DNA of 38,603 nucleotides from Anaerolineaceae bacterium (GCA_002702705.1 PABH01000071.1:1-38603); one strand, 5' to 3'; counted from the first letter of the stretch, positions 1 through 7,950 are shown. The notes: generated by a model not told the origin, from the sequence alone. A program made the numbers and translations.

Positions 1-72
1 CGATCGTTAAGGCTGTCTGCGCCGATGGTACTTGGGGGGCGACCCCCCGGGAGAGTAGGTCATTGCCAAGAG
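1..72 (+). rRNA. rrf: 5S ribosomal RNA, 3' part
   Basis: The sequence around 20-72 matches the conserved 3' half of bacterial 5S rRNA: GCGCCGATGGTA, then a GGGG..CCCC hairpin arm, then GGGAGAGTAGGTC and a final helix-I strand ending near TGCCAAGAGG. The 5' half lies outside the window. A run of T from about 74 follows directly and probably ends the rRNA operon transcript. The exact 3' end is uncertain by a few bases. Confidence 0.88.
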
Positions 73-80
73 GCTTTTTT

Positions 81-275
81 TATTTAATTCTTCTGGTGTT
101 ATGTGGAAGATACAACCAGTATTATATGACCAAACATGTTGGGGGCTAAAATAAATTGATTTCTGTTGGTGGATCGAAATTAAATGAAAAAATTTATATT
201 TGCCTATCTTTATTAGAATTTAAATGGTTGTAGATTATAAAATAGTTTGGTTAAACGAAGCCACAACTCGTAAAT
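81..275. other. AT-rich spacer after rRNA operon
   Basis: This stretch between the 5S rRNA and the rpsU promoter is AT-rich and holds no open reading frame with a ribosome binding site, no tRNA-like fold and no repeat that I could see. Its only recognisable signal is the promoter that begins at 276. Confidence 0.5.
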
Positions 276-305
276 TTGACAGTTTTTGGGATGTTAAGGT
301 ATAAT
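276..305 (+). promoter_or_regulatory. Sigma70-type promoter of rpsU-infA
   Basis: A perfect TTGACA (276-281) and a perfect TATAAT (300-305) are separated by 18 bases. Transcription would begin near 312, giving a leader of about 115 bases before rpsU. It is one of the best consensus promoters in the window, as expected for ribosomal genes. Confidence 0.85.
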
Positions 306-361
306 TAGAAGGCGTGTGTAGGCGTTATACAAACAAAAACATGCTCTGCTTGGTCAAAAGG

Positions 362-389
362 ACTCGGCGTACTACAGCCGAGTTTTTTT
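362..389 (+). terminator. Terminator-like hairpin in rpsU leader (attenuator or small-RNA end)
   Basis: ACTCGGC (362-368) pairs with GCCGAGT (377-383) around an 8-base loop and runs into seven T (383-389). This is an intrinsic-terminator shape, yet it lies between the promoter at 276-305 and the rpsU start. It would either attenuate rpsU-infA or end a small RNA of about 77 nt. Confidence 0.7.
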
Positions 390-426
390 ACCGGAAGAAT
401 TCAAATTACGGAAGGAGGTGAGCAAG

Positions 427-621
427 TTGGCATTTGTAAATTTACGCCCCAATGAATCGCAAGATGGTTTATTAAAACGATTCCGTAAAAAGGTTGTTAA
501 GAGCGGTGTGTTAAGCACAGTTCGACGCAAACGATGGTTCGTATCAAAGAGTGAAGTGCGTCGTGTAGAAAAGAAAAAAGCTGCACGCCGTATGAAGAGA
601 CGTCAGGTATCTCGTTATTAA
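427..621 (+). CDS. rpsU: 30S ribosomal protein bS21
   Basis: The 64-residue product is a basic bS21 protein: it opens with a short beta segment (AFVNLRPNES), followed by an Arg/Lys-rich helical region with the family-typical FRKKV, RRKRWFVSKSE and EKKKAARRMK stretches. bS21 sits on the 30S platform near the anti-Shine-Dalgarno sequence and helps initiation. The start is taken as TTG at 427, because the strong GGAGG (414-418) lies 8 bases before it; a GTG at 418 in the same frame overlaps that GGAGG and would leave no ribosome binding site. infA follows after 71 bases, probably on the same mRNA. The upstream terminator-like hairpin suggests control of read-through. Identity is certain; the start is well supported. 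Confidence 0.93.
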   Translation: MAFVNLRPNESQDGLLKRFRKKVVKSGVLSTVRRKRWFVSKSEVRRVEKKKAARRMKRRQVSRY

Positions 622-692
622 AATGATAACCTCACGTTTCCGGGTTCTAAAAAGTGTAAGTGGTTGTTTATTAGCTGTTTTCGGAGGTGACG

Positions 693-941
693 ATGGCGAA
701 AGAAGAAGATAAGATTCAAGTCGAAGGAACAATTATAGAAGCATTACCAGGGACACAGTTTCGTGTGAAACTGGATAATGATCATGAAGTATTGGCATAT
801 CTATCCGGTCGTATGCGTAAATACTATATTCGTATTTTGCTAGGCGATCGTGTACGTGTTGAAATGTCACCTTACGATTTGAGCCGTGGTCGCATTGTTT
901 ACCGAGCGAAAAAACAACGTAGTCAACCTTCACCCGAATGA
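693..941 (+). CDS. infA: Translation initiation factor IF-1
   Basis: The 82-residue product is a single S1-type OB fold with the IF-1 signature ([52 protein letters not shown]). IF-1 binds the 30S A site during initiation. ATG at 693 is chosen because GGAGG at 683-687 is 5 bases upstream; a GTG at 687 overlaps that site. The C-terminus runs slightly past the usual end ([10 protein letters not shown]). In many bacteria infA lies in the S10/spc ribosomal cluster, whereas here it stands with rpsU just behind an rRNA operon, so a second infA elsewhere in the genome is possible. A strong terminator follows at 971. Confidence 0.95.
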   Translation: MAKEEDKIQVEGTIIEALPGTQFRVKLDNDHEVLAYLSGRMRKYYIRILLGDRVRVEMSPYDLSRGRIVYRAKKQRSQPSPE

Positions 942-970
942 GAAACCGGACTTATTGATTATTGTAAATA

Positions 971-1000
971 AAAGGACCCCGATTTTTCGGGGTCCTTTTT
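971..1000. terminator. Bidirectional intrinsic terminator
   Basis: A 12-bp perfect stem (971-982 with 987-998) with a TTTT loop is flanked by A on the left and T on the right. It can end the rpsU-infA transcript from the left and the nifJ/DHOD-like transcript from the right, whose stop codon is only 17 bases away. Confidence 0.9.
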
Positions 1001-1016
1001 GTTTTAATTGTTCTGT

Positions 1017-2042
1017 CTAACGGCGAATCACAGGGTCAGCTTTAAAGCGGCTGTCGTAAGTTTGTAGAATTTTCATGTAATTGGCACGTTCAAAGGCTGC
1101 AGGTTCTGCAACAGCTTTGTGACTCATACTGCCGCGCATTTGCTCAATGGACTTGTACTCATATTCGGTCATCCAGGCTTCCAAACCAGCCAGTAATTCC
1201 GGTACTCTCTCCGGTCCTTTAGCCAGCAGTTCGGATGCCAGTTCCACAATATTTGCACCGGCCATCATGGCTTTTAGAATATCGGTAGGAGTGTGAACAC
1301 CACTGGTTAAGGCCAGGTCTGCATGCACACGACCATACAGAATGGCTGTCCAGCGTAATGGTAATAATAAATCTTGTGAGTCACTTAATACCAGATTTGG
1401 ATTTACTTCCAGGGTTTCGATATCAATATCAGCCTGGTAGAAGCGGTTAAACAAAACGAGGCCATCAGCACCTGCTTTGGTTAAACGTTTGGCAAAATTG
1501 GGTAAAGCGGTGTAATACGGGCTTAATTTCACAGCCAAGGGAATGGTAATGCTGCTTTTTACATCCCTTACTAACTCAACTTGAGCGTCTTCCAATTCTT
1601 TGCCATCAATCGTGGTTTCGGTCGGAATATAATAAATGTTTAATTCTAATGCGTCTGCTCCAGCTTCCTGGATTTTCTTCGCGTACTCGATCCAGCCACC
1701 TGAGGAGATGCCGTTTAAGCTTCCAATTACGGGAATTTTGACGCTCGATTTGATTTTGTTTACCAGCTCTAAATAACTATCCGGTCCTACATTGTAATTT
1801 TCAAGTTCCGGAAAATAACTGAGTGCTTCAGCGTATGTTTCCGTTCCACGATTTAGAAAATAATCGAGTGCATTACTTTCATGGGTGATTTGTTCCTCGA
1901 ATAAGGAATACATCACGATTGCACTTACACCAGCCTCTTCCAGTTTTTTTACATTTTCAAGTTTTTTTGATAAGGGTGATGCAGATGCGACGATTGGATT
2001 TTTCAGCTCTAAGCCTAAATAAGTGGTCTTTAGTTCTGCCAT
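1017..2042 (-). CDS. Dihydroorotate dehydrogenase-like flavoprotein
   Basis: The 341-residue product is a TIM-barrel FMN protein of the dihydroorotate dehydrogenase superfamily. Visible features are the N-terminal [17 protein letters not shown] strand, an IPVIGSLNG strand, the GADALELN strand and the [10 protein letters not shown] strand with the conserved Lys. It is of the DHOD-like class often found next to nifJ rather than a proven PyrD; the physiological substrate is not established. It lies 85 bases downstream of nifJ, with a GAGGAG ribosome binding site and an ATG start, and is probably co-transcribed with it. A 12-bp stem-loop sits in the gap. The linkage suggests a role in redox metabolism around ferredoxin, which is inference. 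Confidence 0.85.
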   Translation of the reverse strand: MAELKTTYLGLELKNPIVASASPLSKKLENVKKLEEAGVSAIVMYSLFEEQITHESNALDYFLNRGTETYAEALSYFPELENYNVGPDSYLELVNKIKSSVKIPVIGSLNGISSGGWIEYAKKIQEAGADALELNIYYIPTETTIDGKELEDAQVELVRDVKSSITIPLAVKLSPYYTALPNFAKRLTKAGADGLVLFNRFYQADIDIETLEVNPNLVLSDSQDLLLPLRWTAILYGRVHADLALTSGVHTPTDILKAMMAGANIVELASELLAKGPERVPELLAGLEAWMTEYEYKSIEQMRGSMSHKAVAEPAAFERANYMKILQTYDSRFKADPVIRR

Positions 2043-2074
2043 TTTTTATACACTCCTCGTTTGTTTATTAATCC

Positions 2075-2114
2075 GTATCCGGTGGAACTCTTTTAGAGAA
2101 ACTCCACCGGATAC
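2075..2114 (-). other. Intercistronic stem-loop between nifJ and DHOD-like gene
   Basis: GTATCCGGTGGA (2075-2086) pairs with TCCACCGGATAC (2103-2114), a perfect 12-bp stem. A smaller CTCT/AGAG hairpin (88-91 with 95-98 of the same block) is nested in the loop. There is no T run after it on the minus strand, so it looks like an mRNA-processing or stabilising hairpin rather than a terminator. Confidence 0.6.
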
Positions 2115-2127
2115 ATTTGTTAATTAT

Positions 2128-5100
2128 TTATTCTTCTTTTTTTCCGTTGACGGCCTTATATTCAATCTCAGCCATTTGTTTGTAAAGTTCCCAACGTTTG
2201 GCAACATCGTTTTTCGCTTTTTCCATCAAGTTTTCTGCACGTGGTTCATCACTTTGTAATAACATGCGGTAGCGGGTTTCGTTGTATGCATAATCTTCCA
2301 CGGGAACACTTGGGTCTTTGCTGTCAATTGTTAACGGGTTTAAGCCTGCATTGATATTTTCGGGATGGTAACGATAAATTGGCCAGATACCGGATTGAAC
2401 TGCCATCTTTTGTTGGGTCAGGCCCTTGCTCATGTCGATACCGTGGGCAATACAATGGCTGTAGGCAATGATCAGAGACGGTCCATCATAGGCTTCGGCT
2501 TCTTTGAATGCTTTCAAAGTTTGGGCATCATTTGCGCCCATTGCAACTTTTGCCACATAGACATAACCATAAGCCATAGCGATCATACCCAAGTCTTTCT
2601 TTGGTAAGGGTTTTCCGTTGGCGGCGAATTTTGCAACAGCTGCTCGAGGAGTCGCTTTGGAAGCCTGTCCACCTGTATTGGAATACACTTCGGTATCCAG
2701 CACAAGGACGTTCACATTTCGTCCAGAAGCTAAAACGTGATCTAAACCACCGTAACCAATGTCGTAAGCCCATCCATCACCACCAAGGATCCAGACACTC
2801 TTTTTGACCAGGAAATCGGCAACGGACAGGAATTGTTGAACAACGGGGTCGGAATCTTCGGCCAGTTTGGTTTTTAATGCAGCAACGCGATCTCGCTGGG
2901 CATTAATACCTGCTTCTTCGGATTGGTCTGCATTTAAGATCTCATCAACCAGATCACTTCCGATCTTATCCGATAAAGTTTTCACTAATTCCCGTGCATA
3001 TTCAGACTGTCGATCAACCGTCAAGCGCATACCCATACCAAATTCGGCGTTATCTTCAAACAAGGAATTGGACCAGGCAGGACCGCGGCCTTTATCATCC
3101 ACTGCCCATGGGGTTGTGGGGAGATTACCGCCATAAATGGAGGAACAACCGGTGGCATTTGCAATGATGGTGCGATCGCCAAAGAGTTGAGATAATAATT
3201 TAACATAAGGGGTTTCACCACAACCTGCACATGCGCCGGAGAACTCAAATAAGGGGCGCAGCAGCTGTGAATTTTTCACGGTATTTGTGGCTAAAATATT
3301 GCGGTCAACATCCGGAATTTCCAAGAAGAAATTCCAGTTATCTCGTTCAGATTCACGGATCGGCACTTGGTTTGCCATGTTGATGGCTTTTAAGCCAGCC
3401 TGTTCTTTGTTTTTCGCTGGGCAGGCTTCCACACACATGGCACAACCGGTACAATCTTCCGGCGCAACCTGGATGGTGAACTTGTTACCGGGAACTCCCT
3501 TAAATTTTGCATCAATGGATTTAAAGGTTTCGGGTGCGTTCTCTAATACAGTATCATCGTAAACTTTCATACGAATAACGGCGTGGGGGCACACAAAGAC
3601 ACATTTACCACATTGGATACAAACATCAGGATCCCAAACGGGAATTTCGAGGGAAACGTTTCGTTTTTCCCATTGGCTGGTTGCGGTGGGGAAGGTTCCA
3701 TCGTGCGGCATAGCGCTGACAGGAACATCATCTCCTTCGAAGATCATTAATTCACCCAAAACATTCCGGACAAATTCGGGTGCTTTGTCAGAAACGGCGT
3801 CCGCGCGGGAGAAATCACTGGTGACTTCCGTTGGAACCGGAACTTCTACTAAATTAGCGAGGGTGTGATCCACTGCTTCAAAGTTGCGCTGCACAACAGA
3901 TTCACCCCGTTTGCCATAGGTTTTTTGGATTGATTTTTTGATTTCCGCAATGGCTTCTTCACGTGGTAAAACACCGGAGATGGCAAAGAAACAAGTTTGC
4001 ATAATGGTGTTGATACGGGAACCCATGCCGGTTTCCTTGGCTACATCGTAAGCATCAATGATATAAAAACGCAGTTTTTTCTCGACGATGCTTTTTTGTA
4101 CTTCTTTTGGTAAATGGTTCCAAACTTCATCTTTATTGTAGATGGAGTTTAACAGGAATACTGCTCCTTCACCAGCATATTTGAGGACATCCAATCGTTC
4201 CAGGAAACCAAACTGGTGGCAGGCGACAAAGTTCGCCTGGCTTTTGCCGATCAAGTATGGAGCACGGATATTTCCCGGACCAAAACGCAGGTGAGAACGG
4301 GTGACGGAACCTGATTTTTTGGAGTCGTATTCAAAGAATCCCTGTGCACCAAAGTTGGTTTCTTCTCCAATAATTTTGATCGAATTTTTGTTTGCACCAA
4401 CAGTACCATCAGCACCTAAACCAAAAAAGACACAGCGTTTGGTTTGTGGTTGTTCAATAGAGAAGTTGGCATCATAAACCAGACTGGTGTGGGTTAAATC
4501 ATCATTAATACCAATGGTAAAGTGATTTTTTTGAGAATCTTTTTTGAGTTCATCAAAAATGGCTTTTACCATTGCTGGGGTAAATTCTTTTGAAGAAAGC
4601 CCATAACGACCGCCAATTGTGGAGGGAACTTCACTATATGGAGCGATACCAAGTGTTTTTCCTTCAAATAAGGAAGAGACTACATCTTCAAAGAGCGGTT
4701 CTCCGGCAGCGCCAGGTTCTTTGGTGCGGTCCAGAACAGCAATCGATTTGACGGTAGCTGGTAAGGCTGCCATCAGGTGTTTAACTGAGAAGGGGCGATA
4801 GAGGTGAACATTTACAACACCAACTTTTTCGCCTTTATCTGCCATGAATTTGGCAGTTTCTTCTGCTGTTTCTGCACCAGAGCCCATGATGATGATGATA
4901 CGTTCTGCATCTTCAGCACCGGTATACTCAAATAAATGATACTGTCGGCCGGTTAATGCAGCAAATTTATCCATCACTTCCTGGACAATTTGCGGACAGG
5001 CATCGTAATATTGGTTAACAGTTTCACGTGCCTGGAAGAAGACATCGGGGTTTTGGGCTGTGCCGCGGATGACTGGTTTGTCGGGGGTAAGGGCACGGCT

Positions 5101-5709
5101 GCGATGTGCGATGACCTTTTTATCATCGATCATGGCGCGCATGTCGTCATTGGTCAGTTCACTGATCTTGTTGATTTCATGCGAAGTACGGAAACCATCA
5201 AAAAAGTGGATAAAAGGAATACGGCTGTTTAAGGAAGCAGCCTGTGCAATCAAGGCATTATCATGTGCTTCTTGCACGGAACTGGAAGCCAGTAAAGCAA
5301 ACCCAGTGGATCGAGCGGCCATTACATCCGAATGGTCACCGAAAATGGATAATGCATGGGTGGCAACTGAACGAGCGGATACATGGAAAACAGCTGGGGT
5401 TAATTCACCAGCGATTTTGTACATATTCGGGATCATTAATAATAAACCCTGAGATGCTGTGAATGTGGTGGTTAATGCGCCAGCCTGTAATGCGCCGTGT
5501 ACTGCCCCTGCTGCTCCACCTTCGGCTTGCATTTCTGCTACTAAAGGAACGGTTCCCCAGATGTTGGGAATTTCTTTGGCAGACCATGCATCTGAAAATT
5601 CACCCATCCCGGAGGATGGTGTGATTGGATAAATAGCAATCACCTCATTCAAGCGGTAGGCAACGCGCGCAACAGCCTCATTTGCATCAATCGTGATTTT
5701 TTTTGTCAT
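2128..5709 (-). CDS. nifJ: Pyruvate:ferredoxin (flavodoxin) oxidoreductase, single-chain
   Basis: The 1193-residue product is the usual length of single-chain PFOR, which decarboxylates pyruvate to acetyl-CoA and CO2 and reduces ferredoxin or flavodoxin. The order is: N-terminal pyrimidine-binding domain (GMGEFSDAW, AEGGAAGAVHGAL), domain II, a gamma-type domain from about residue 420, a two-cluster ferredoxin domain with CIQCGKCVFVCP near 693 and CTGCAMCVEACP near 749, a further Cys pair (GACAGCGETPY, about 825) for the proximal cluster, and the C-terminal thiamine diphosphate domain with GDGWAYDIGYGGLDH near 975 and the NTGGQASK loop. The ATG has GGAG about 8 bases upstream. The 5' region carries a Rex-type operator over the promoter and a 17-bp tandem repeat. 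Function and completeness are well supported. Confidence 0.97.
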   Translation of the reverse strand: MTKKITIDANEAVARVAYRLNEVIAIYPITPSSGMGEFSDAWSAKEIPNIWGTVPLVAEMQAEGGAAGAVHGALQAGALTTTFTASQGLLLMIPNMYKIAGELTPAVFHVSARSVATHALSIFGDHSDVMAARSTGFALLASSSVQEAHDNALIAQAASLNSRIPFIHFFDGFRTSHEINKISELTNDDMRAMIDDKKVIAHRSRALTPDKPVIRGTAQNPDVFFQARETVNQYYDACPQIVQEVMDKFAALTGRQYHLFEYTGAEDAERIIIIMGSGAETAEETAKFMADKGEKVGVVNVHLYRPFSVKHLMAALPATVKSIAVLDRTKEPGAAGEPLFEDVVSSLFEGKTLGIAPYSEVPSTIGGRYGLSSKEFTPAMVKAIFDELKKDSQKNHFTIGINDDLTHTSLVYDANFSIEQPQTKRCVFFGLGADGTVGANKNSIKIIGEETNFGAQGFFEYDSKKSGSVTRSHLRFGPGNIRAPYLIGKSQANFVACHQFGFLERLDVLKYAGEGAVFLLNSIYNKDEVWNHLPKEVQKSIVEKKLRFYIIDAYDVAKETGMGSRINTIMQTCFFAISGVLPREEAIAEIKKSIQKTYGKRGESVVQRNFEAVDHTLANLVEVPVPTEVTSDFSRADAVSDKAPEFVRNVLGELMIFEGDDVPVSAMPHDGTFPTATSQWEKRNVSLEIPVWDPDVCIQCGKCVFVCPHAVIRMKVYDDTVLENAPETFKSIDAKFKGVPGNKFTIQVAPEDCTGCAMCVEACPAKNKEQAGLKAINMANQVPIRESERDNWNFFLEIPDVDRNILATNTVKNSQLLRPLFEFSGACAGCGETPYVKLLSQLFGDRTIIANATGCSSIYGGNLPTTPWAVDDKGRGPAWSNSLFEDNAEFGMGMRLTVDRQSEYARELVKTLSDKIGSDLVDEILNADQSEEAGINAQRDRVAALKTKLAEDSDPVVQQFLSVADFLVKKSVWILGGDGWAYDIGYGGLDHVLASGRNVNVLVLDTEVYSNTGGQASKATPRAAVAKFAANGKPLPKKDLGMIAMAYGYVYVAKVAMGANDAQTLKAFKEAEAYDGPSLIIAYSHCIAHGIDMSKGLTQQKMAVQSGIWPIYRYHPENINAGLNPLTIDSKDPSVPVEDYAYNETRYRMLLQSDEPRAENLMEKAKNDVAKRWELYKQMAEIEYKAVNGKKEE

Positions 5710-5749
5710 AACAACACTCCATTAAGTATGGTTTTCGGATAAACCGAAT

Positions 5750-5782
5750 TTGTAATTAAAATCACCTTGTAATTAAAATCAC
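5750..5782 (-). repeat. Tandem direct repeat in the nifJ leader
   Basis: The 16-base unit TTGTAATTAAAATCAC (plus strand) occurs at 5750-5765 and again, without mismatch, at 5767-5782. The copies lie 41-73 bases upstream of the nifJ start and downstream of the proposed transcription start, so they would be in the mRNA leader. They may be a protein- or RNA-level control site or a recent small duplication. Confidence 0.75.
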
Positions 5783-5864
5783 TTTTTGATTTTTTAAAAG
5801 ACCAAGATGTTTTTTTCTCGAACTTAAGTTTAATCCTGACACTTGGAAAAATGTAGTAATATTG

Positions 5865-5893
5865 GTCATAATTGTTTGTGTACCCTGTCACAA
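5865..5893 (-). promoter_or_regulatory. Putative nifJ promoter
   Basis: On the minus strand TTGTGA (5893-5888) and TATGAC (5870-5865) are 17 bases apart, each with four of six consensus bases. The start would fall near 5858, about 150 bases upstream of nifJ. The -35 and part of the spacer coincide with the Rex-type palindrome. Confidence 0.5.
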
Positions 5894-5894
5894 A
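5875..5894. promoter_or_regulatory. Candidate Rex operator upstream of nifJ
   Basis: The palindrome TTTGTG-N8-CACAAA has exactly the half-sites and spacing of the Rex consensus (TTGTGAA-N4-TTCACAA). It covers the -35 and spacer of the nifJ promoter, where a repressor would block RNA polymerase. Rex senses the NADH/NAD+ ratio and controls fermentation and pyruvate-metabolism genes in many bacteria. No rex gene is in the window. Confidence 0.65.
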
Positions 5895-6079
5895 GCAGAA
5901 TGAAATAGCCAAGAATGGATGGGTGGTCATCCTGGCAAATCATCCCCCGCTAAATTTCACTCCTACACTGTATTATACCGGAAAAAACCTCATAAATTTG
6001 GTTGATTTTTTAATAAAAACGAAAAAAAGCAAAATAGCGGTGAACAAGTAAGAATCCCACAAATAATGAATTAAGCACG
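5895..6079. other. AT-rich spacer between NUDIX terminator and nifJ promoter
   Basis: This part of the 505-base gap between nifJ and the NUDIX gene has no supported gene. It is AT-rich with several A runs. I see no further palindrome matching the Rex site and no RNA gene. Confidence 0.4.
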
Positions 6080-6122
6080 AAAAATTTCACACACAAGAAG
6101 GGAAACCTGACGGTGTGTGAAA
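6080..6122 (-). terminator. Putative terminator of the NUDIX gene
   Basis: TTTCACACAC (6085-6094) pairs perfectly with GTGTGTGAAA (6113-6122) around an 18-base loop. Read on the minus strand the stem is followed by five U. It lies about 90 bases beyond the NUDIX stop codon. Confidence 0.55.
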
Positions 6123-6214
6123 AAAAGTTTTTCTTTTTTTGTGAACCAACCCCTAAAAAAGGGTTATGGAAATTTCATCAAAGAGAAATGGTATGGTACC
6201 TTGGTTGCAAAAAA

Positions 6215-6748
6215 TTAAGGTATCGAAAGGTGGGGCAGTGCCAAGAGCAGCGCAGCTAAAGATTTTGAATCTTTGAGTTCCCCCTTTTTTGCCATTTCAT
6301 ATACTTGGGGAAAAGGTATTTTTACGGTGTTTAAGAACTCATCTTCATCATGAGGGAGTTCTTCCGGGAATAAACCGGTTGCTAAAAAAACAAACATATG
6401 TTCACTGGAATAACCCGGTGCAAGATAAAAATCACCCAAAAATTGTAGTTCTTTTGCCCCCATGCCAATTTCCTCGCGGACCTCTCTGGCTGCACAGACA
6501 AGTGGGTCTTCCTCTCTTTCCAGTACACCAGCAGGTAATTCCAAGAGTTGACTTTCGGCGCCAAGCCGATATTGGCGAACGAACCAGATATTTCCCGCCT
6601 CATCAAGAGGCACAATGGTCACGGATCCATTATGTTTGACCAGATCAAAAACACTTTCTTTTTGGTTGGGTAAAAGGAGGTTTACTTTTTGAACTCCAAA
6701 AGCCCGGCCAGAATAAATTGTTTCCCTGTTAAGAATCTCAAAATCCAT
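6215..6748 (-). CDS. NUDIX hydrolase, ADP-ribose pyrophosphatase type
   Basis: The 177-residue product has a complete Nudix box: G74-x5-E80-x7-R88-E89-V90-x-E92-E93-x-G95, with the paired glutamates that bind Mg2+. The preceding strands (FVRQYRLGAESQLLELPAG) match the ADP-ribose pyrophosphatase subgroup, which hydrolyses ADP-ribose and related nucleoside diphosphates to AMP and a phosphosugar. Its length is typical. The ATG has AAGGGA upstream. It is transcribed in the same direction as the LysM gene, 80 bases behind it, but a GC-rich hairpin lies between the two. The exact substrate cannot be read from sequence alone. Confidence 0.88.
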   Translation of the reverse strand: MDFEILNRETIYSGRAFGVQKVNLLLPNQKESVFDLVKHNGSVTIVPLDEAGNIWFVRQYRLGAESQLLELPAGVLEREEDPLVCAAREVREEIGMGAKELQFLGDFYLAPGYSSEHMFVFLATGLFPEELPHDEDEFLNTVKIPFPQVYEMAKKGELKDSKSLAALLLALPHLSIP

Positions 6749-6779
6749 GATTTTTTCCCTTAGGTGATTTAAAGTATAA

Positions 6780-6801
6780 AGCGGGGGGATTAGCCCCCGC
6801 T
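6780..6801 (-). terminator. GC-rich hairpin after LysM gene, probable terminator
   Basis: AGCGGGGG (6780-6787) pairs with CCCCCGCT (6794-6801) over a 6-base loop, 29 bases past the LysM stop codon. On the minus strand it is followed by TTTATACTTT, a weak U tract, so termination may be partial and allow some read-through to the NUDIX gene. Confidence 0.5.
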
Positions 6802-6829
6802 ACAAAGAGCAGATTCATTCCATCAAATG

Positions 6830-7450
6830 TTATGGGATTTGGATGGTGGTACCGCTTGTTAGTGAATAGGGTGATTGGAGTGCATTGGCAGCGATAATTG
6901 AATTCGGGTCTACGTCACCAAATTTACAAGCCACGCTGTAAATGCTGTCACCACTGATAACGGTATATGTAGTGGGGTGGGCTTTTAATGCACGAGAAGC
7001 GCTATCCGGCCAGCTGCTGTTGGTGGGGATTTTTAAGGTGGTGCCTGGAGCAACATTGCCAGAGATTCCGTTTATCGCTACCAGATCGTTCGGGTTGACA
7101 TTAAATCGGCGAGCGATACAGTAAGGATGTTCACCTTCCTGTAAGATATAGGTGCTGGGGATACCTGGTGTTGCAGATGGGACCACAATAACAGGAGCTT
7201 GGGTCGGTTCTGGTGTATTCACTACTGGTTCAGGCGTTGGTTCGACATTGCTGTCACCACCTACGACAGCAGTCTGAGTTTCCATAGCCATTTCAGTGAC
7301 CCGATTGGTTGTATCACCAACAGGAAAGGGAATCTCGGCTTCAACAGTCGGCGGTTCTTCGATTCCTTTGCTGGAGGATAAGTTACACCCACTTACGGCA
7401 AGACTCAATAATAGAACCATCATAATTAGAGCGTATGGAATTTTTTTCAT
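6830..7450 (-). CDS. Lipoprotein with two LysM domains
   Basis: The 206-residue product starts with a hydrophobic signal and a lipobox VSGC with Cys22, so it should be lipid-anchored outside the membrane. A Pro/Thr/Glu-rich linker (about 30-99) leads to LysM 1 (101-142, YILQEGEHPYCIARRF to GTTLKIP) and LysM 2 (162-206, YTVISGDSIYSVACKF to GTTIQIP). LysM domains bind N-acetylglucosamine glycans such as peptidoglycan. No catalytic domain is attached. It probably tethers something to, or senses, the wall. A good promoter lies at 7527-7555. The two internal Cys (111 and 175), one in each LysM, could form disulphides; this is speculative. Confidence 0.87.
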   Translation of the reverse strand: MKKIPYALIMMVLLLSLAVSGCNLSSSKGIEEPPTVEAEIPFPVGDTTNRVTEMAMETQTAVVGGDSNVEPTPEPVVNTPEPTQAPVIVVPSATPGIPSTYILQEGEHPYCIARRFNVNPNDLVAINGISGNVAPGTTLKIPTNSSWPDSASRALKAHPTTYTVISGDSIYSVACKFGDVDPNSIIAANALQSPYSLTSGTTIQIP

Positions 7451-7526
7451 AGATGATCTCCTTCTTTATTATGTAACCCCATCCTTAATTTCGGGTCTTT
7501 TTTGTCATTTTAATTAACTTAAGAAA

Positions 7527-7555
7527 ATAGTAGCATAAGCGAAACACAACGTCAA
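7527..7555 (-). promoter_or_regulatory. Promoter of the LysM lipoprotein gene
   Basis: On the minus strand TTGACG (7555-7550) and TACTAT (7532-7527) are exactly 17 bases apart. Transcription would begin near 7520, about 70 bases before the ATG. Confidence 0.7.
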
Positions 7556-7757
7556 GCGAGATAGACAGGGAAAAATATTCAACAAGTGACTAATATTGTT
7601 TGTACCAATTGTCATGCTGCGCTTAGGATCAAAATCATCATCAAGCGGTGACTTTTATTTCTGGTTAATTTTCATGGATTGGCGTATATTTATAGACGGA
7701 GACGGGATAAATATAGGACACCTCCATATTACTCATTGCTGTCTCCTCCTTTGGCGA
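7556..7757 (+). other. Gene-free stretch that may encode an unannotated plus-strand RNA
   Basis: No supported gene lies between the LysM promoter and the strong plus-strand terminator at 7758-7806. GGAGAC near 7697 can pair with GTCTCC near 7741, suggesting an RNA fold upstream of the terminator. I could not find a convincing promoter, and no known RNA family is recognised. Confidence 0.3.
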
Positions 7758-7806
7758 AAGCCTCCGCTGAGTTCCTCCTCACCGCCCTCAGCGGAGGCTT
7801 ATTTTT
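7758..7806 (+). terminator. Strong orphan intrinsic terminator on the plus strand
   Basis: A perfect 14-bp stem (7758-7771 with 7787-7800) and a 15-base loop are followed by ATTTTTT. The T run is only on the plus-strand side, yet the genes on both sides are on the minus strand, so the transcript it ends is not one of the annotated genes. Confidence 0.7.
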
Positions 7807-7950
7807 TAAAAGATATCTCCCATTTCGGATTATGATGGTGTCTCAATCGCATCCATCTGAAAACGGTTTGGAAGGACGATTTATAAATAAAAATTGGGGC
7901 CTGTCTTTTTTAGAATCAAAATAAAATGATCCTAATCGTTAGAGAATCCT

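Noticed and set aside
5710-5930. Small minus-strand gene upstream of nifJ
   Set aside because: The open frame crosses the promoter and repeat region, has no ribosome binding site and no recognisable product.
7690-7806. tRNA, SRP RNA or known riboswitch before the orphan terminator
   Set aside because: No cloverleaf, no SRP tetraloop region and no conserved riboswitch core could be identified.
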